Shown: positions 40,921 through 53,514 of the stretch, in pieces
Position numbering within the stretch: position 1 is the first letter of the stretch
Layout of the letters: each line of letters begins with the position of its first letter
From: Photorhabdus noenieputensis
GTDB lineage: Bacteria; Pseudomonadota; Gammaproteobacteria; Enterobacterales; Enterobacteriaceae
Length of the DNA: 64,000 nt
Assembly: GCF_018448935.1 (NCBI RefSeq)
Contig: NZ_RCWC01000027.1
Location: forward strand, 1-64,000
Direction of reading: 5' to 3'
Position numbers and translations under genes: made by a program
Notes under the pieces: model-generated
What the model saw: the letters and a program-made list of their open reading frames with translations, nothing else
The model's database searches: none
Told to the model about the DNA's origin: nothing

Positions 40921-41748
40921 TCAACCCCCAGTAATACGGAGAATGCAACCTGATACACCAACGCCTTTCAGACGTTCCCGCATTTTTTCTGCGGTGTTTT
41001 TACTGTAGGGACCAAGAACAACACGATGCCAGCCGTCTCCTGTTGTGATCTGGCTTTCAATACCTGCAAATGCCAGATTGGCACGTACTGATTCAGCTTG
41101 GTCCATATTGCGGAATGAACCACATTGTAAAATCATACGCTGTGCCTTTTCTACGGGTTTAGGTTTACTGGTTTCAGCCGGTGGTAGAGTTTGTGGCTGA
41201 ACTGGCTGAGTCTGCATTGATTGCTGCGGTAATGTTTGTTGAGGCTGTGGTTGTGGTCTTGTTTCCAGCGGTTGTTGCGTCTCTGCTGATGGCTTGATGA
41301 TCACTTGTGAACGCGGTACTTGAACACCATTGTATGGCACTTCTGGCAGCGAAGTCGCTGGTTGGCGCATATCCGCCTGCATTTGTTCAAGTAACTGCCG
41401 TTGCTCAGCGGTTAGCTGAGTGTGTGAGTTGATTTGTCCCCCAGATGAAGGCTCTCGTGGTGTCTCGATACCAACGGGACGATTCTCCAATTCTTTGATA
41501 TAGCGCCAGCGCTCTTCCGGTTTTGGCGGTAATCCACTGTTTTGCTGAGAATGTTTTGGCAGTACTTCTGGTTCGCTTTTCTGTTTATTGTGGGTAATAA
41601 AGTAAAGACCACCAATAAAGATAACGACTAATGCTACTGCGACAGCCAGCGTTGCTTTTGGTAATCCCTGGGCTTGGTATTTTTTCTTATCGGTATTTTT
41701 ACGGCGGGAGTTTGAACGCCCGCGACTCACATAATCTCGTTGTGCCAC
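40921..41748 (-). CDS. ftsN: Cell division protein FtsN
   Basis: A 275-residue divisome protein that triggers septal wall synthesis. A short basic cytoplasmic start (RDYVSRGRSNSRRKNTDKKK) is followed by a membrane helix (residues ~33-51: LAVAVALVVIFIGGLYFIT), a Pro/Gln-rich linker with many QPQ runs and a C-terminal SPOR domain (MILQCGSFRNMDQAESVRAN to ILRITGG) that binds denuded glycan strands. It follows cytR as in E. coli. Confidence 0.95.
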   Translation of the reverse strand: MAQRDYVSRGRSNSRRKNTDKKKYQAQGLPKATLAVAVALVVIFIGGLYFITHNKQKSEPEVLPKHSQQNSGLPPKPEERWRYIKELENRPVGIETPREPSSGGQINSHTQLTAEQRQLLEQMQADMRQPATSLPEVPYNGVQVPRSQVIIKPSAETQQPLETRPQPQPQQTLPQQSMQTQPVQPQTLPPAETSKPKPVEKAQRMILQCGSFRNMDQAESVRANLAFAGIESQITTGDGWHRVVLGPYSKNTAEKMRERLKGVGVSGCILRITGG

Positions 41749-41817
41749 TGTCTAATTCGCTGAGTAATTTAAGTAAAAGAAAATAAACGATATGTTACTT
41801 AACCTGCGGTTATTTGC

Positions 41818-42846
41818 CTAGCTTTTAGGCGAACAGGTGCTTTGCCGAATAATTAATTCTGATTCCAGTAACTGAGAGCCGACAGATGTTGTGTGGCCCT
41901 GGATTTGATCTAGTAACAGTAACATTGCCTTGTGACCAATTTGATAACGGGGTTGACCAACGGTTGTCAATGGCGGATCGCTGTACATGGCGAGACTTAA
42001 GTTATCAAACCCAATGATGGATAAATCTTCCGGTATTTTTAAGCCCATTCTTTTAGCCTGCCACATTACGCCAATCGCCATAACATCGCTGTGACAGAAG
42101 ATGGCTGTAGGAGGATCTAGCAGAGAGAGTAGCTGTTCGGTCAATTTTGCGCCGCTTTCATGGGTAAAATTACCTTGGACAATATAATCTTCACGAATTG
42201 TCCCGCCAGAGCGACGCAATGCTTGAATATATCCTTGGAGGCGATAGCGGCAAATCGGTATGTTTTCGGGGCCGGAGAGGCAGGCAATGCGTTTATGCCC
42301 CAATGTTTGCAGATAATGAGTCGCATTGAATGCGGCGGTCAGATTATCAATATGAATAGTCGGCAGCTCTAGCTCTGGTGCATATTCGTTTGCCATTACC
42401 ATAGGTGGTAGGTTTTTTTGTTCTTCTTTGCTGGCATCAAACGGGACATTAGAACCCAGTAACAACAGACCATCAATTTGTTTGGTGACAATCAGGTTAA
42501 GAAACGTGTGTTCCTGTTTTTGCTGATGTTGGCAGTCACCGATTAAAACCAGATAGCCATGTTCTGCCGCTGTCTCTTCAATGCCGCAAATCACATCAGT
42601 GAAAAAGGGATCGCTGATATTTGGCACTATCACTAAAATAGTTTTTGACTCACCGCGTTTAAGATTACGGGATAAGTTATTTGGGCAATAACCTACAGCC
42701 AGTACAGCTTGTTCCACTTTTTGTCGGGTCTGGGAAGAAACTTTTTCTGGATTCATGAGTGTTCTTGATACGGTTGCGGTAGAAACGCCAGCCACTTCAG
42801 CGACATCTTTCATTGTTGCGGAGGTGCCATTCTTTTTCTGCTCCAA
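41818..42846 (-). CDS. cytR: LacI-family regulator CytR
   Basis: A 342-residue LacI-family repressor (341 in E. coli), controlling nucleoside uptake and use, with cytidine as inducer and CRP as partner. The helix-turn-helix is TMKDVAEVAGVSTATVSRTL. The ligand domain has VPNISDPFFTDVICGIEETA and IIGFDNLSLAMYSDPPLTTV. The order ftsN-cytR-priA supports the name. Confidence 0.95.
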   Translation of the reverse strand: MEQKKNGTSATMKDVAEVAGVSTATVSRTLMNPEKVSSQTRQKVEQAVLAVGYCPNNLSRNLKRGESKTILVIVPNISDPFFTDVICGIEETAAEHGYLVLIGDCQHQQKQEHTFLNLIVTKQIDGLLLLGSNVPFDASKEEQKNLPPMVMANEYAPELELPTIHIDNLTAAFNATHYLQTLGHKRIACLSGPENIPICRYRLQGYIQALRRSGGTIREDYIVQGNFTHESGAKLTEQLLSLLDPPTAIFCHSDVMAIGVMWQAKRMGLKIPEDLSIIGFDNLSLAMYSDPPLTTVGQPRYQIGHKAMLLLLDQIQGHTTSVGSQLLESELIIRQSTCSPKS

Positions 42847-43173
42847 AACTCACTCCTCATTTCCTGACGGGTTAGTTAAATGATTGTCATTTTCTGGTTG
42901 CCGGGAAACCGTCAGTGACTTTAAGGAAAGTGACGACATGCGGTTTAAGGTTATGACAATGTTGTTAAGGGATCATTCTAAACAGTTTGGCAAATTCGTT
43001 TATTCCTTAGTTTGTAAAAAAGTGTGATATAAATCATTTATTCGATATGGCTCGCAAATTAGTGAATAATTTTTCATTGATTACTGATTGTCAGGTGTGA
43101 TTTTTTTAAATAGTAAATAAGCGTATGTTTAATCTGCTCAGGTTATGTGTTTTAAAATAGAGGCAATTAATCG
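42847..43173. other. Intergenic region cytR-priA
   Basis: About 330 AT-rich bases between two leftward genes. No gene or clear terminator. It must hold the cytR promoter, but I see no convincing boxes. Confidence 0.6.
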
Positions 43174-45504
<2,331 letters not shown>

Positions 45505-45581
45505 TCATTTTATCAACACGACGTGTGGTGTCTGGCGGCAACAGGGCTGGATAGCGACACGGCCTTAACAGAGGTTATCCC

Positions 45582-45797
45582 ATGAAAAAAGGTATTCATC
45601 CTAAATATGAAGAAGTTACTGCAACCTGCTCTTGCGGTAATGTAATGCAAATCAGATCTACCGTTGGTCACGCTCTGAACTTGGACGTATGCGGCCAATG
45701 TCACCCATTCTATACGGGTAAACAACGTGATGTTGCTACAGGTGGTCGTGTTGATCGCTTCAAGAAACGTTTCAACGTTCCAGGTGTCAGCAAGTAA
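45582..45797 (+). CDS. rpmE: Ribosomal protein L31
   Basis: A 71-residue large-subunit protein. It has the zinc-binding Cys of the zinc form: CSCG near residue 16 and CGQC near residue 37. The rest ([23 protein letters not shown]) is nearly identical to E. coli L31 (70 residues). Under zinc starvation it is usually replaced by a zinc-free paralogue. GAGG precedes the start. Confidence 0.98.
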   Translation: MKKGIHPKYEEVTATCSCGNVMQIRSTVGHALNLDVCGQCHPFYTGKQRDVATGGRVDRFKKRFNVPGVSK

Positions 45798-45841
45798 TTG
45801 CAGAATTGCGCCTGTCTATAATAACAGGCCAACTGGTACTA

Positions 45842-45876
45842 ACGCCCGGTGTTTTGCATCGGGCGTTTGCATTTTA
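45842..45876 (+). terminator. Terminator after rpmE
   Basis: ACGCCCG and CGGGCGT arms, then TTGCATTTT. Confidence 0.75.
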
Positions 45877-45883
45877 GCCATAT

Positions 45884-45914
45884 AAAAAATCCCTGAATTT
45901 CTACAGGAGTTTTT
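45884..45914 (-). terminator. Terminator of metJ
   Basis: AAAAAATCCCTG-AATTTCTA-CAGGAGTTTTTT; on the minus strand the hairpin is followed by TTTTTT, past the metJ stop. It can also act on the plus strand. Confidence 0.7.
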
Positions 45915-45924
45915 TGCGCTACTA

Positions 45925-46242
45925 TCAATATTCCCAGGTATCAGGATCAATACCTAATTCCCGCATGATCTTTTTGGCAGCCTCTGGGATTTCATCATTA
46001 CGCTCTTTGCGTAAATCAGCATCATCGGGCAGTGGTTGCCCAGTAAATGCGTGCAGGAATGCTTCACACAGCAATTCACTGTTGGTCGCGTGACGCAGGT
46101 TGTTTACCTGGCGACGGGTGCGTTCGTCAGTAAGGATCCTCAACACTTTCAAAGGAATTGAAACTGTGATTTTCTTCACCTGTTCGCTTTTTTTGCCATG
46201 TTCAGCATAAGGGCTGACATATTCACCGTTCCACTCAGCCAT
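45925..46242 (-). CDS. metJ: Methionine repressor MetJ
   Basis: Ribbon-helix-helix repressor of 105 residues, the same as E. coli. The DNA-contacting strand is [20 protein letters not shown], followed by [20 protein letters not shown]. With S-adenosylmethionine it binds tandem met boxes, seen here before metB (46441-46472) and metF (50372-50403). It is divergent from metB. Confidence 0.98.
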   Translation of the reverse strand: MAEWNGEYVSPYAEHGKKSEQVKKITVSIPLKVLRILTDERTRRQVNNLRHATNSELLCEAFLHAFTGQPLPDDADLRKERNDEIPEAAKKIMRELGIDPDTWEY

Positions 46243-46440
46243 GGGGTACCTTAAATAGTCGTGAAATCATAAAATTAAGCCAGCTAATAGTACTAGCTTT
46301 CGTTGTGGCATATTGCCATTTTATCGTGATTTCCTTATCAATTATACAGTTATAGTATATGCGATAAACTAATGGCTATTAATAGATAAAGCAGCATTAG
46401 TTATGATGAATAATTATCCCATTGCTTAATCTAACCGTAA

Positions 46441-46472
46441 AGAGGTTTAGATGTCTAGATGTGTTGACGTCT
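46441..46472. promoter_or_regulatory. Four tandem MetJ boxes, metJ/metB
   Basis: Consecutive 8-mers AGAGGTTT, AGATGTCT, AGATGTGT and TGACGTCT match the AGACGTCT consensus at 5 to 7 of 8 bases. They lie in the metJ-metB divergent region, as in E. coli. Confidence 0.85.
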
Positions 46473-46529
46473 ATTGTGGTAGCGGATATTCTTCCCTGAC
46501 TTAATTTATAACAGACAGTGGTAGCTGAT

Positions 46530-47690
46530 ATGACACGCAAACCGGCAACAATAGCAGTTCGCAATGGGCTGAATACTGATGAACAGTACGGCTGTGTTGT
46601 TCCGCCTATTTATCTTTCCAGCACATATAATTTTACTGATTTTAATCAGCCAAGGACGCATGATTATTCCCGCAGGAGTAATCCAGGCCGTGATATGGTG
46701 CAACGGGCGTTAGCTGAGTTGGAGGGGGGCGCGGGTGCTATCATGACCAGCAGTGGAATGTCAGCCATTCACCTGTTATGCACGGTTTTCCTAAAGCCCG
46801 GCGATCTATTGGTTGCTCCTCATGACTGTTATGGCGGTAGCTACCGCTTGTTTGATAGCTTGAGTCAACGCGGTGCTTATGAAGTGGCTTTTGTCGATCA
46901 GAGTGATGAACAGGCATTAAAGCAAGTATTGTCCAAAAAACCAAAGTTGGTATTGATTGAAACGCCCAGTAATCCTTTATTACGTATTGTCGATATTGCC
47001 TATATATGCCAGCTTTCCCATGAGGTAGGTGCGACAGTTGTTGTTGATAACACTTTCCTGAGCCCTGTATTACAGAAGCCTCTGGAGTTAGGGGCAGATC
47101 TGGTTGTGCATTCCTGTACTAAATATCTTAACGGACATTCTGATGTGATTGCCGGAGCCATTATTGCAAAGGATGAAGAGGTTGCAACGGAACTCGCTTG
47201 GTGGGCGAATAATATTGGTGTAACCGGTGCCGCGTTTGATAGTTACCTGTTATTGCGTGGCATGCGTACTTTATCGCCACGGGTCTTGTTACAGCAAAAG
47301 AATGCATTGGAGATTGTCGATTATCTTCAACATCAACCGTTAGTGAAAAAACTTTTTTACCCGGCTTTGAAAGATCATCCAGGGCATGAAATTGCTTGTA
47401 AACAACAATTTGGTTTTGGCGCAATGATAAGCTTTGAATTAGATGGTAATGAGCAGGCGATACGCTGTTTCCTGTCTGAGTTAAAGTTATTTACTTTGGC
47501 GGAATCATTGGGCGGGGTGGAAACCTTAATTTCCCATACGGCTACGATGACTCACGCTGGAATGTCAGCACAGGCAAGGGCGGAAGCGGGGATTACGGAT
47601 TCACTATTACGTGTTTCTGTGGGTATTGAAGATAGTCAGGATTTAATCGCTGATTTGGAAAATGCATTTCAAGCAGTAGTAAAGGAGTGA
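46530..47690 (+). CDS. metB: Cystathionine gamma-synthase
   Basis: PLP enzyme of 386 residues (386 in E. coli), joining O-succinylhomoserine and cysteine. I chose the ATG at 46530 (MTRKPATIAVRNGLNTDEQY), four codons after the first possible start, to match the family. The PLP-binding Lys is in SCTKYLNGHSDVIAG. RRSNPGRDMVQRALAELEGG and SLGGVETLISHTATMTHAGM are conserved. metL follows with three bases between stop and start. Confidence 0.97.
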   Translation: MTRKPATIAVRNGLNTDEQYGCVVPPIYLSSTYNFTDFNQPRTHDYSRRSNPGRDMVQRALAELEGGAGAIMTSSGMSAIHLLCTVFLKPGDLLVAPHDCYGGSYRLFDSLSQRGAYEVAFVDQSDEQALKQVLSKKPKLVLIETPSNPLLRIVDIAYICQLSHEVGATVVVDNTFLSPVLQKPLELGADLVVHSCTKYLNGHSDVIAGAIIAKDEEVATELAWWANNIGVTGAAFDSYLLLRGMRTLSPRVLLQQKNALEIVDYLQHQPLVKKLFYPALKDHPGHEIACKQQFGFGAMISFELDGNEQAIRCFLSELKLFTLAESLGGVETLISHTATMTHAGMSAQARAEAGITDSLLRVSVGIEDSQDLIADLENAFQAVVKE

Positions 47691-47692
47691 CC

Positions 47693-50128
47693 ATGAGTGC
47701 ACTGGCAGTTGCAACGGCGGAAAATGGCCGCCAATTACATAAGTTTGGTGGAAGCAGTCTTGCGGATGTGAAATGCTATCAACGGGTAGCCAAGATTATG
47801 GCTAATTACAGCCAACCCGGTGATTTAATGGTGGTATCCGCAGCGGGCAGCACGACTAACCAGTTAATTAATTGGCTTAAGCTGAGCCAGAACGACCGTA
47901 TCTCTGCCCATCAGGTACAGCAGGTTCTGCGGCGTTATCAGCAGGATCTGATTAGAGGTTTGCTACCTGAAACTGTTGCTGAAGAGCTGGTAAAGCGTTT
48001 TATTGCTGATCTTGAAAAGCTAAGTGCATTACTGGATAAACCGGTTAGTGATGTGACTTATGCAGAAGTGGTGGGGCACGGAGAGATCTGGTCCGCGCGT
48101 TTGATGTCAGCCGTGCTTGAAGCTCAGGGTATTCCTAGTGACTGGGTGGATGCTCGCCAGTTTTTACGCGCCGAGCGAGCGGCTCAACCGCAAATTGATG
48201 TTGCACTTTCTCAACCATTACTAAATCAATTAATAACGCAAAACCCAAATAAGAGACTGGTTGTGACCGGTTTTATTTCCAGTAATCATGATGGAGAAAC
48301 GGTTTTATTGGGGCGGAATGGCAGTGATTATTCTGCAACTCAAGTCGGAGCTTTGGCAGGGGCGAGACGGGTAACCATCTGGAGTGATGTTGCTGGTGTG
48401 TACAGTGCTGATCCGAGAAAAGTTAAAGATGCCTGCTTGTTACCGCTATTACGTTTGGATGAAGCAAGCGAGCTTGCTCGTCTTGCTGCACCTGTGCTGC
48501 ATGCCCGCACCTTACAACCTGTTTCCATCAGTGATATTGATTTGCTGTTGCGTTGCAGCTACCAGCCGGAGCAGGGATCAACTCGTATTGAAAGGGTTTT
48601 GGCTTCTGGGACGGGTGCAAAGATTGTTACTAGCCATGATGATGTTTGCCTGATTGAGTTGCATGTAGCCGCTCATCATGATTTTAAACAGATATACAAA
48701 GACCTTGATCTGTTGTTAAAACGGGAACAAATTCGCCCGTTGGCAACAGGTATCCATCCAGACTGTAATTTGATTCAACTCTGTTACACTTCCGAAGTGG
48801 TGAATAGTGCACTGAGTGTACTAGAAGATGCGGCGCTTCCGGGGAGACTTTCCCTGAGAGAAGGTCTGGCGTTGGTGGCGCTGGTTGGGGCCGGTGTATG
48901 TAAGAATCCATTACATTGCCACCGTTTTTATCAGCAACTTAAAGATCAGCCGGTAGAGTTTATCTGGCATGCGGAGGATGGCATTAGCCTTGTCGCTGTG
49001 TTGAGGACCAATCAGACTGAACATGTGATTCAGGGGCTGCATCAGAGTTTGTTCCGTGCTGAAAAGCGGATTGGTCTGATTTTGTTTGGTAAAGGAAATA
49101 TCGGCTCCCGTTGGTTGGAGCTATTCGCTCGTGAGCAGAAAAATATTTCGGCTCGCAGTGATTTTGAATTTATTCTAGCGGGTGTGGTGGATAGTCATCG
49201 GAGCTTACTTGACTATCAAGGGATTGATGCTAGTCGAGCATTAGCTTTTTTTGATGATGAAGCGACAGAATATGATGTTGATGCATTATTTCTGTGGATG
49301 CGGGCGCACCCTTATGACGATCTGGTGATCTTGGATGTGACCGCTAGTGAAGAACTCGCTCGATGTTACAGAGATTTCGCCAGCTATGGTTTCCATGTTA
49401 TCAGTGCCAATAAAATTGCGGGTGCTTCCAGTAGCAGCGACTATCGGCTCATTCGCGACGCATTTGCTAAAACAGGTCGCCATTGGTTTTACAATGCAAC
49501 AGTTGGCGCTGGCTTACCTATCAATCATACCGTGAGGGACTTACGGGAGAGTGGTGATACCATTTTGTCTATTAGCGGCATTTTCTCCGGTACATTATCT
49601 TGGCTGTTTCTGCAATTTGATGGTTCAGTGCCATTCAGTGATCTAGTCGAACAGGCGTGGCAGCAGGGATTGACAGAACCTGATCCGCGTATTGATCTGT
49701 CTGGTCAGGATGTGATGCGTAAATTGATTATCCTTGCTCGTGAAGCCGGGTATGAGATTGAGCCAGAGCAGGTGCGCGTTGAATCACTGGTCCCGAAAGA
49801 AGCAGCATCAGGCTCTATTGAGCAGTTCTTTGATAATAGCGCTGCGATCAATGAGCAAATGGTGCAGAGATTAGCTGCGGCGCAGGAAATGGGCATGGTG
49901 CTGCGCTATGTTGCTCGTTTTAATGCGAATGGTAAGGCAAAAGTGGGTGTTGAGGCGGTACGTCCTGATCACCCATTGGCTTCCTTGCTGCCGTGTGACA
50001 ATGTGTTTGCGATTGAGAGTCGTTGGTATCGTGATAATCCGTTAGTGATCCGTGGGCCGGGGGCGGGTCGTGATGTAACAGCAGGAGCAATTCAGTCGGA
50101 TCTTAACCGTTTGTCACAACTGCTTTAA
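47693..50128 (+). CDS. metL: Aspartokinase II / homoserine dehydrogenase II
   Basis: Bifunctional enzyme of 811 residues (810 in E. coli) for two steps from aspartate to homoserine. I chose ATG 47693 with AAGGAG seven bases upstream, over GTG 47687 inside the metB end. The kinase part has KFGGSSLADVKCYQRVAKIM and GFISSNHDGETVLLGRNGSD. The dehydrogenase part has LFGKGNIGSRWLELFAREQ and NATVGAGLPINHTVRDL. It is controlled with metB by MetJ. Confidence 0.97.
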   Translation: MSALAVATAENGRQLHKFGGSSLADVKCYQRVAKIMANYSQPGDLMVVSAAGSTTNQLINWLKLSQNDRISAHQVQQVLRRYQQDLIRGLLPETVAEELVKRFIADLEKLSALLDKPVSDVTYAEVVGHGEIWSARLMSAVLEAQGIPSDWVDARQFLRAERAAQPQIDVALSQPLLNQLITQNPNKRLVVTGFISSNHDGETVLLGRNGSDYSATQVGALAGARRVTIWSDVAGVYSADPRKVKDACLLPLLRLDEASELARLAAPVLHARTLQPVSISDIDLLLRCSYQPEQGSTRIERVLASGTGAKIVTSHDDVCLIELHVAAHHDFKQIYKDLDLLLKREQIRPLATGIHPDCNLIQLCYTSEVVNSALSVLEDAALPGRLSLREGLALVALVGAGVCKNPLHCHRFYQQLKDQPVEFIWHAEDGISLVAVLRTNQTEHVIQGLHQSLFRAEKRIGLILFGKGNIGSRWLELFAREQKNISARSDFEFILAGVVDSHRSLLDYQGIDASRALAFFDDEATEYDVDALFLWMRAHPYDDLVILDVTASEELARCYRDFASYGFHVISANKIAGASSSSDYRLIRDAFAKTGRHWFYNATVGAGLPINHTVRDLRESGDTILSISGIFSGTLSWLFLQFDGSVPFSDLVEQAWQQGLTEPDPRIDLSGQDVMRKLIILAREAGYEIEPEQVRVESLVPKEAASGSIEQFFDNSAAINEQMVQRLAAAQEMGMVLRYVARFNANGKAKVGVEAVRPDHPLASLLPCDNVFAIESRWYRDNPLVIRGPGAGRDVTAGAIQSDLNRLSQLL

Positions 50129-51353
<1,225 letters not shown>

Positions 51354-51359
51354 TCGTTG

Positions 51360-51400
51360 GCTCTTACTAAGGGAATTTCTTAGTAAGAGCGTGTTTTTTT
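51360..51400 (+). terminator. Terminator after metF
   Basis: CTCTTACTAAG and CTTAGTAAGAG are perfect 11-base arms around GGAATTT, followed by CGTGTTTTTTT. Confidence 0.85.
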
Positions 51401-51690
51401 ATCTGTTGCGTTTTTATAAAGCTTAAATTTTTACTATCTCGCTGGATCATTAAAGTTAATATATTTTTGATATTTATCTTTATAGAATTGAAAGCGTGGA
51501 GAAATTAGAATAGTAATAAATACGACGCTGTTATTAATTAAATTAATAAAGATAAATCATAGTGAATAACTACGCTAGTTATAATGCTTGCATAATATTT
51601 TTTACATAATTATCACTTTCTTAGTTTTCTTATGTAGAAGACGAAATCACCAAGATAATTAAGTGTAGTTGTCAGGCTTATCATCTCGTA

Positions 51691-51790
51691 TATACCCGTC
51701 ATCTTTCAAGTTGCTTCTTTGTTGGCTGCACTTACTCACCCCGGTCACATAGTTCTCTATGCTCCCGGGGATTCGCTCCCTTGCCGCCGC
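51691..51790. repeat. ERIC element, truncated
   Basis: TATACCCGTCATCTTTCAAG begins a copy of the ERIC/IRU palindrome. The internal signatures CTCACCCCGGTCAC and GCTCCCGGGGATTC match the classic ERIC2 and ERIC1 primer regions. About 100 of 127 bases are present; the right arm is replaced at about 51790 by sequence belonging to the IS630-type remnant. Confidence 0.88.
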
Positions 51791-51803
51791 CCATATCATT
51801 TTT

Positions 51804-52286
51804 TTAACACTCCAACGTAAAGAAGTATGTTTGTGGCTTTACCTTATGACTTTTATGAATACAATCGTTATCTAAGATTAATATGAGGGTTTTTGCATGG
51901 GGATATTGATGATTCAGTTCATCTAACATTTTGATAAATAAATCAGAGTTATTTTTTATTCCTTTAACATAGGTAGTTTGTTCTGTCTGGGCATTGAGGC
52001 AGCCCGCAAGAAAATGTTTTTCGTTTTTTCCCGGGGTGATAACCCGTTTTTGTCGTCCTTTGAAACACCAGTCCGCGCCGATTTTCGGGTTTAAATCAAT
52101 ATCCACCTCATCTTCATAGAAAACGGGATGTTTTTCTGAAACATTCGTTTTGGCTTCTGCGATCTTTGCCATTTTCTCATCATATTCAGGATCTGTTTTA
52201 CCGTGGGTGCCGCTCTGTGCCAGACAATCCCCGCCAGAGCAAAGTAACGGTAGAGGGCATTTTGTGTCAGAGAGAGATTGAGTCAT
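51804..52286 (-). pseudogene. IS630-family transposase remnant
   Basis: A 160-codon frame holds the middle of an IS630-type DDE transposase: HPVFYEDEVDIDLNPKIGAD with the first catalytic Asp, KGRQKRVITPGKNEKHFLAG, and LILILDNDCIHKSHKV with the second Asp. The N-terminal DNA-binding half and the last catalytic part are missing or out of frame, since the family is usually about 340 residues. It is inactive. Its end abuts the truncated ERIC element. Confidence 0.8.
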
Positions 52287-52941
52287 TTTATGAGATATTT
52301 ATAGAAGGTAAGTTTTTAAATTAACTTGAGATTTCCATATTATTTAATTTTAATTTATATGGTTTCTGGTTTTTATTTACTTATTTACTTATTTACTTAT
52401 TTACTTATTTACTTATTTACTTATTTACTTATTTACTTATTTACTTATTTACTTATTTTTAGACATTATGCTAAAGCGTGTAACACAAAGAGGTAATATT
52501 TCTTGTGATGATTCTGATTGGTCTGGAGTGAGTCTTTTGGGAGCTTAGTTTAAGGTTTGGTATAAATTGATCATTTCGATATCGTACCTGAAACGATCAT
52601 TATTAATGATTAAACTAAAAAGAAATTTTAGGTTTCCCGTACATGTATTTTTGTCTTGTTCCTGATTGTAAATTAAAGGTTGTTTATGAAGAGTGTTGCG
52701 GGAAATAACTATTTTGTATAATAGCCATTGGCTAGATCTAATTGTGTTCTCACTAAGAGTATTTATATATCATTGTTTAAGTTACTTAATCTGATTAATT
52801 GAATTAGTGATTGAGAGCATTTAAGTGTGGAATAACTATTAATTATTGTCTAAATGTGATGAGAGTTGTAAGACGATTTAGCGTGAAAATCTTTATATCT
52901 ATTTTTCTGAATACATGGTTATTATTACTTTTATGTCATAA
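52287..52941. other. AT-rich stretch with 8-bp tandem repeat
   Basis: No supported gene. A tandem array of TTATTTAC lies at 52373-52458. A 100-codon frame starting at 52811 is not supported, because the coding-like sequence lies in another frame from 52942 on. In that other frame upstream, coding-like text interrupted by TAG and TAA suggests that the next gene has lost its 5' part. Confidence 0.5.
52373..52458. repeat. 8-bp tandem repeat, ten units
   Basis: TTATTTAC is repeated ten times without error from 52373 to 52452, followed by a partial unit. Such arrays change length by slippage. It lies outside any recognised gene, between the IS630 remnant and the unrecognised gene at 52942. Confidence 0.95.
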
Positions 52942-53514
52942 TTCAGGGAGGAAATTATTAAAAACTGGAGTGGTTTTATTTTTAATGGTCAAGAATATAG
53001 ACTTAATCATCTTGATGAATTCGAATTCACTTACATTCAAGAAAGAGAAGGTATTAAGCCGAAGAATAGCTATAAATTCATTATTGAGTTTGGCCTACAC
53101 TGTTTTACACTGAAGCCTAATAAGCGCAAGGGTGAAACTCTTTCTAATTATCCCAGAGATCTCTATTACTCAGATTCTAGAAAAACACGTGTTTTTTGTT
53201 TTAAACGATACGCTATGTCTTTCTGCCTTCCAGATATAGTAAAAACGATAAGCTCAAGAATTTGTTACAAGACAGGGAAAGGGAATTTTTTTACTATTGA
53301 ACTCACTAATGACAATGGAGAAACTGTAGACTATGAAATCTATTTCAAAGTGTCACGAGAAAGTCGAGGGAAATTGCGATTATTTGTAGAAAGCGCTTAC
53401 GTCAGAGATAACGATCACGGTACGATTCAGCCTCAGAAGAAAAAAATAAATTTTTTTGTTATTGCCCACAATATTCAGGTTAGAAAATTTATAAAGCAAA
53501 AAACCTCACAATGA
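52942..53514 (+). CDS. Unrecognised protein, no normal start codon
   Basis: An open frame of 190 codons after a TAA (52939-52941). Protein-like text runs from the start: KNWSGFIFNGQEYRLNHLDE, NSYKFIIEFGLHCFTLKPNK, GNFFTIELTNDNGETVDYEI, VSRESRGKLRLFVESAYVRD. The first ATG is only at 53215, far inside it. An ATT at 52957 follows AGGGAGG (52945-52951) at good distance and could be a rare start. Alternatively this is the 3' part of a gene broken by in-frame stops. I do not recognise the family. The frame is AT-rich, like its surroundings. Confidence 0.5.
   Translation, partial: FREEIIKNWSGFIFNGQEYRLNHLDEFEFTYIQEREGIKPKNSYKFIIEFGLHCFTLKPNKRKGETLSNYPRDLYYSDSRKTRVFCFKRYAMSFCLPDIVKTISSRICYKTGKGNFFTIELTNDNGETVDYEIYFKVSRESRGKLRLFVESAYVRDNDHGTIQPQKKKINFFVIAHNIQVRKFIKQKTSQ

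Larger units (their letters stand above)
51354..51803. other. Intergenic stretch after metF
   Basis: A hairpin directly after metF (CTCTTACTAAGG/CTTAGTAAGAG arms, 51360-51390) followed by TTTTTTT is the metF terminator. The rest is AT-rich without a gene, up to a truncated ERIC element (51691-51790). Confidence 0.7.

Noticed and set aside
52373-52458. Possible CRISPR array
   Set aside because: The repeats are 8 bases and directly joined, without spacers. It is a simple tandem repeat. No CRISPR array or cas gene is seen anywhere in the window.
52811-53113. A 100-codon frame before the unrecognised gene
   Set aside because: Hydrophobic and low in complexity. The convincing protein-like sequence lies in another frame over the same bases from 52942 on.
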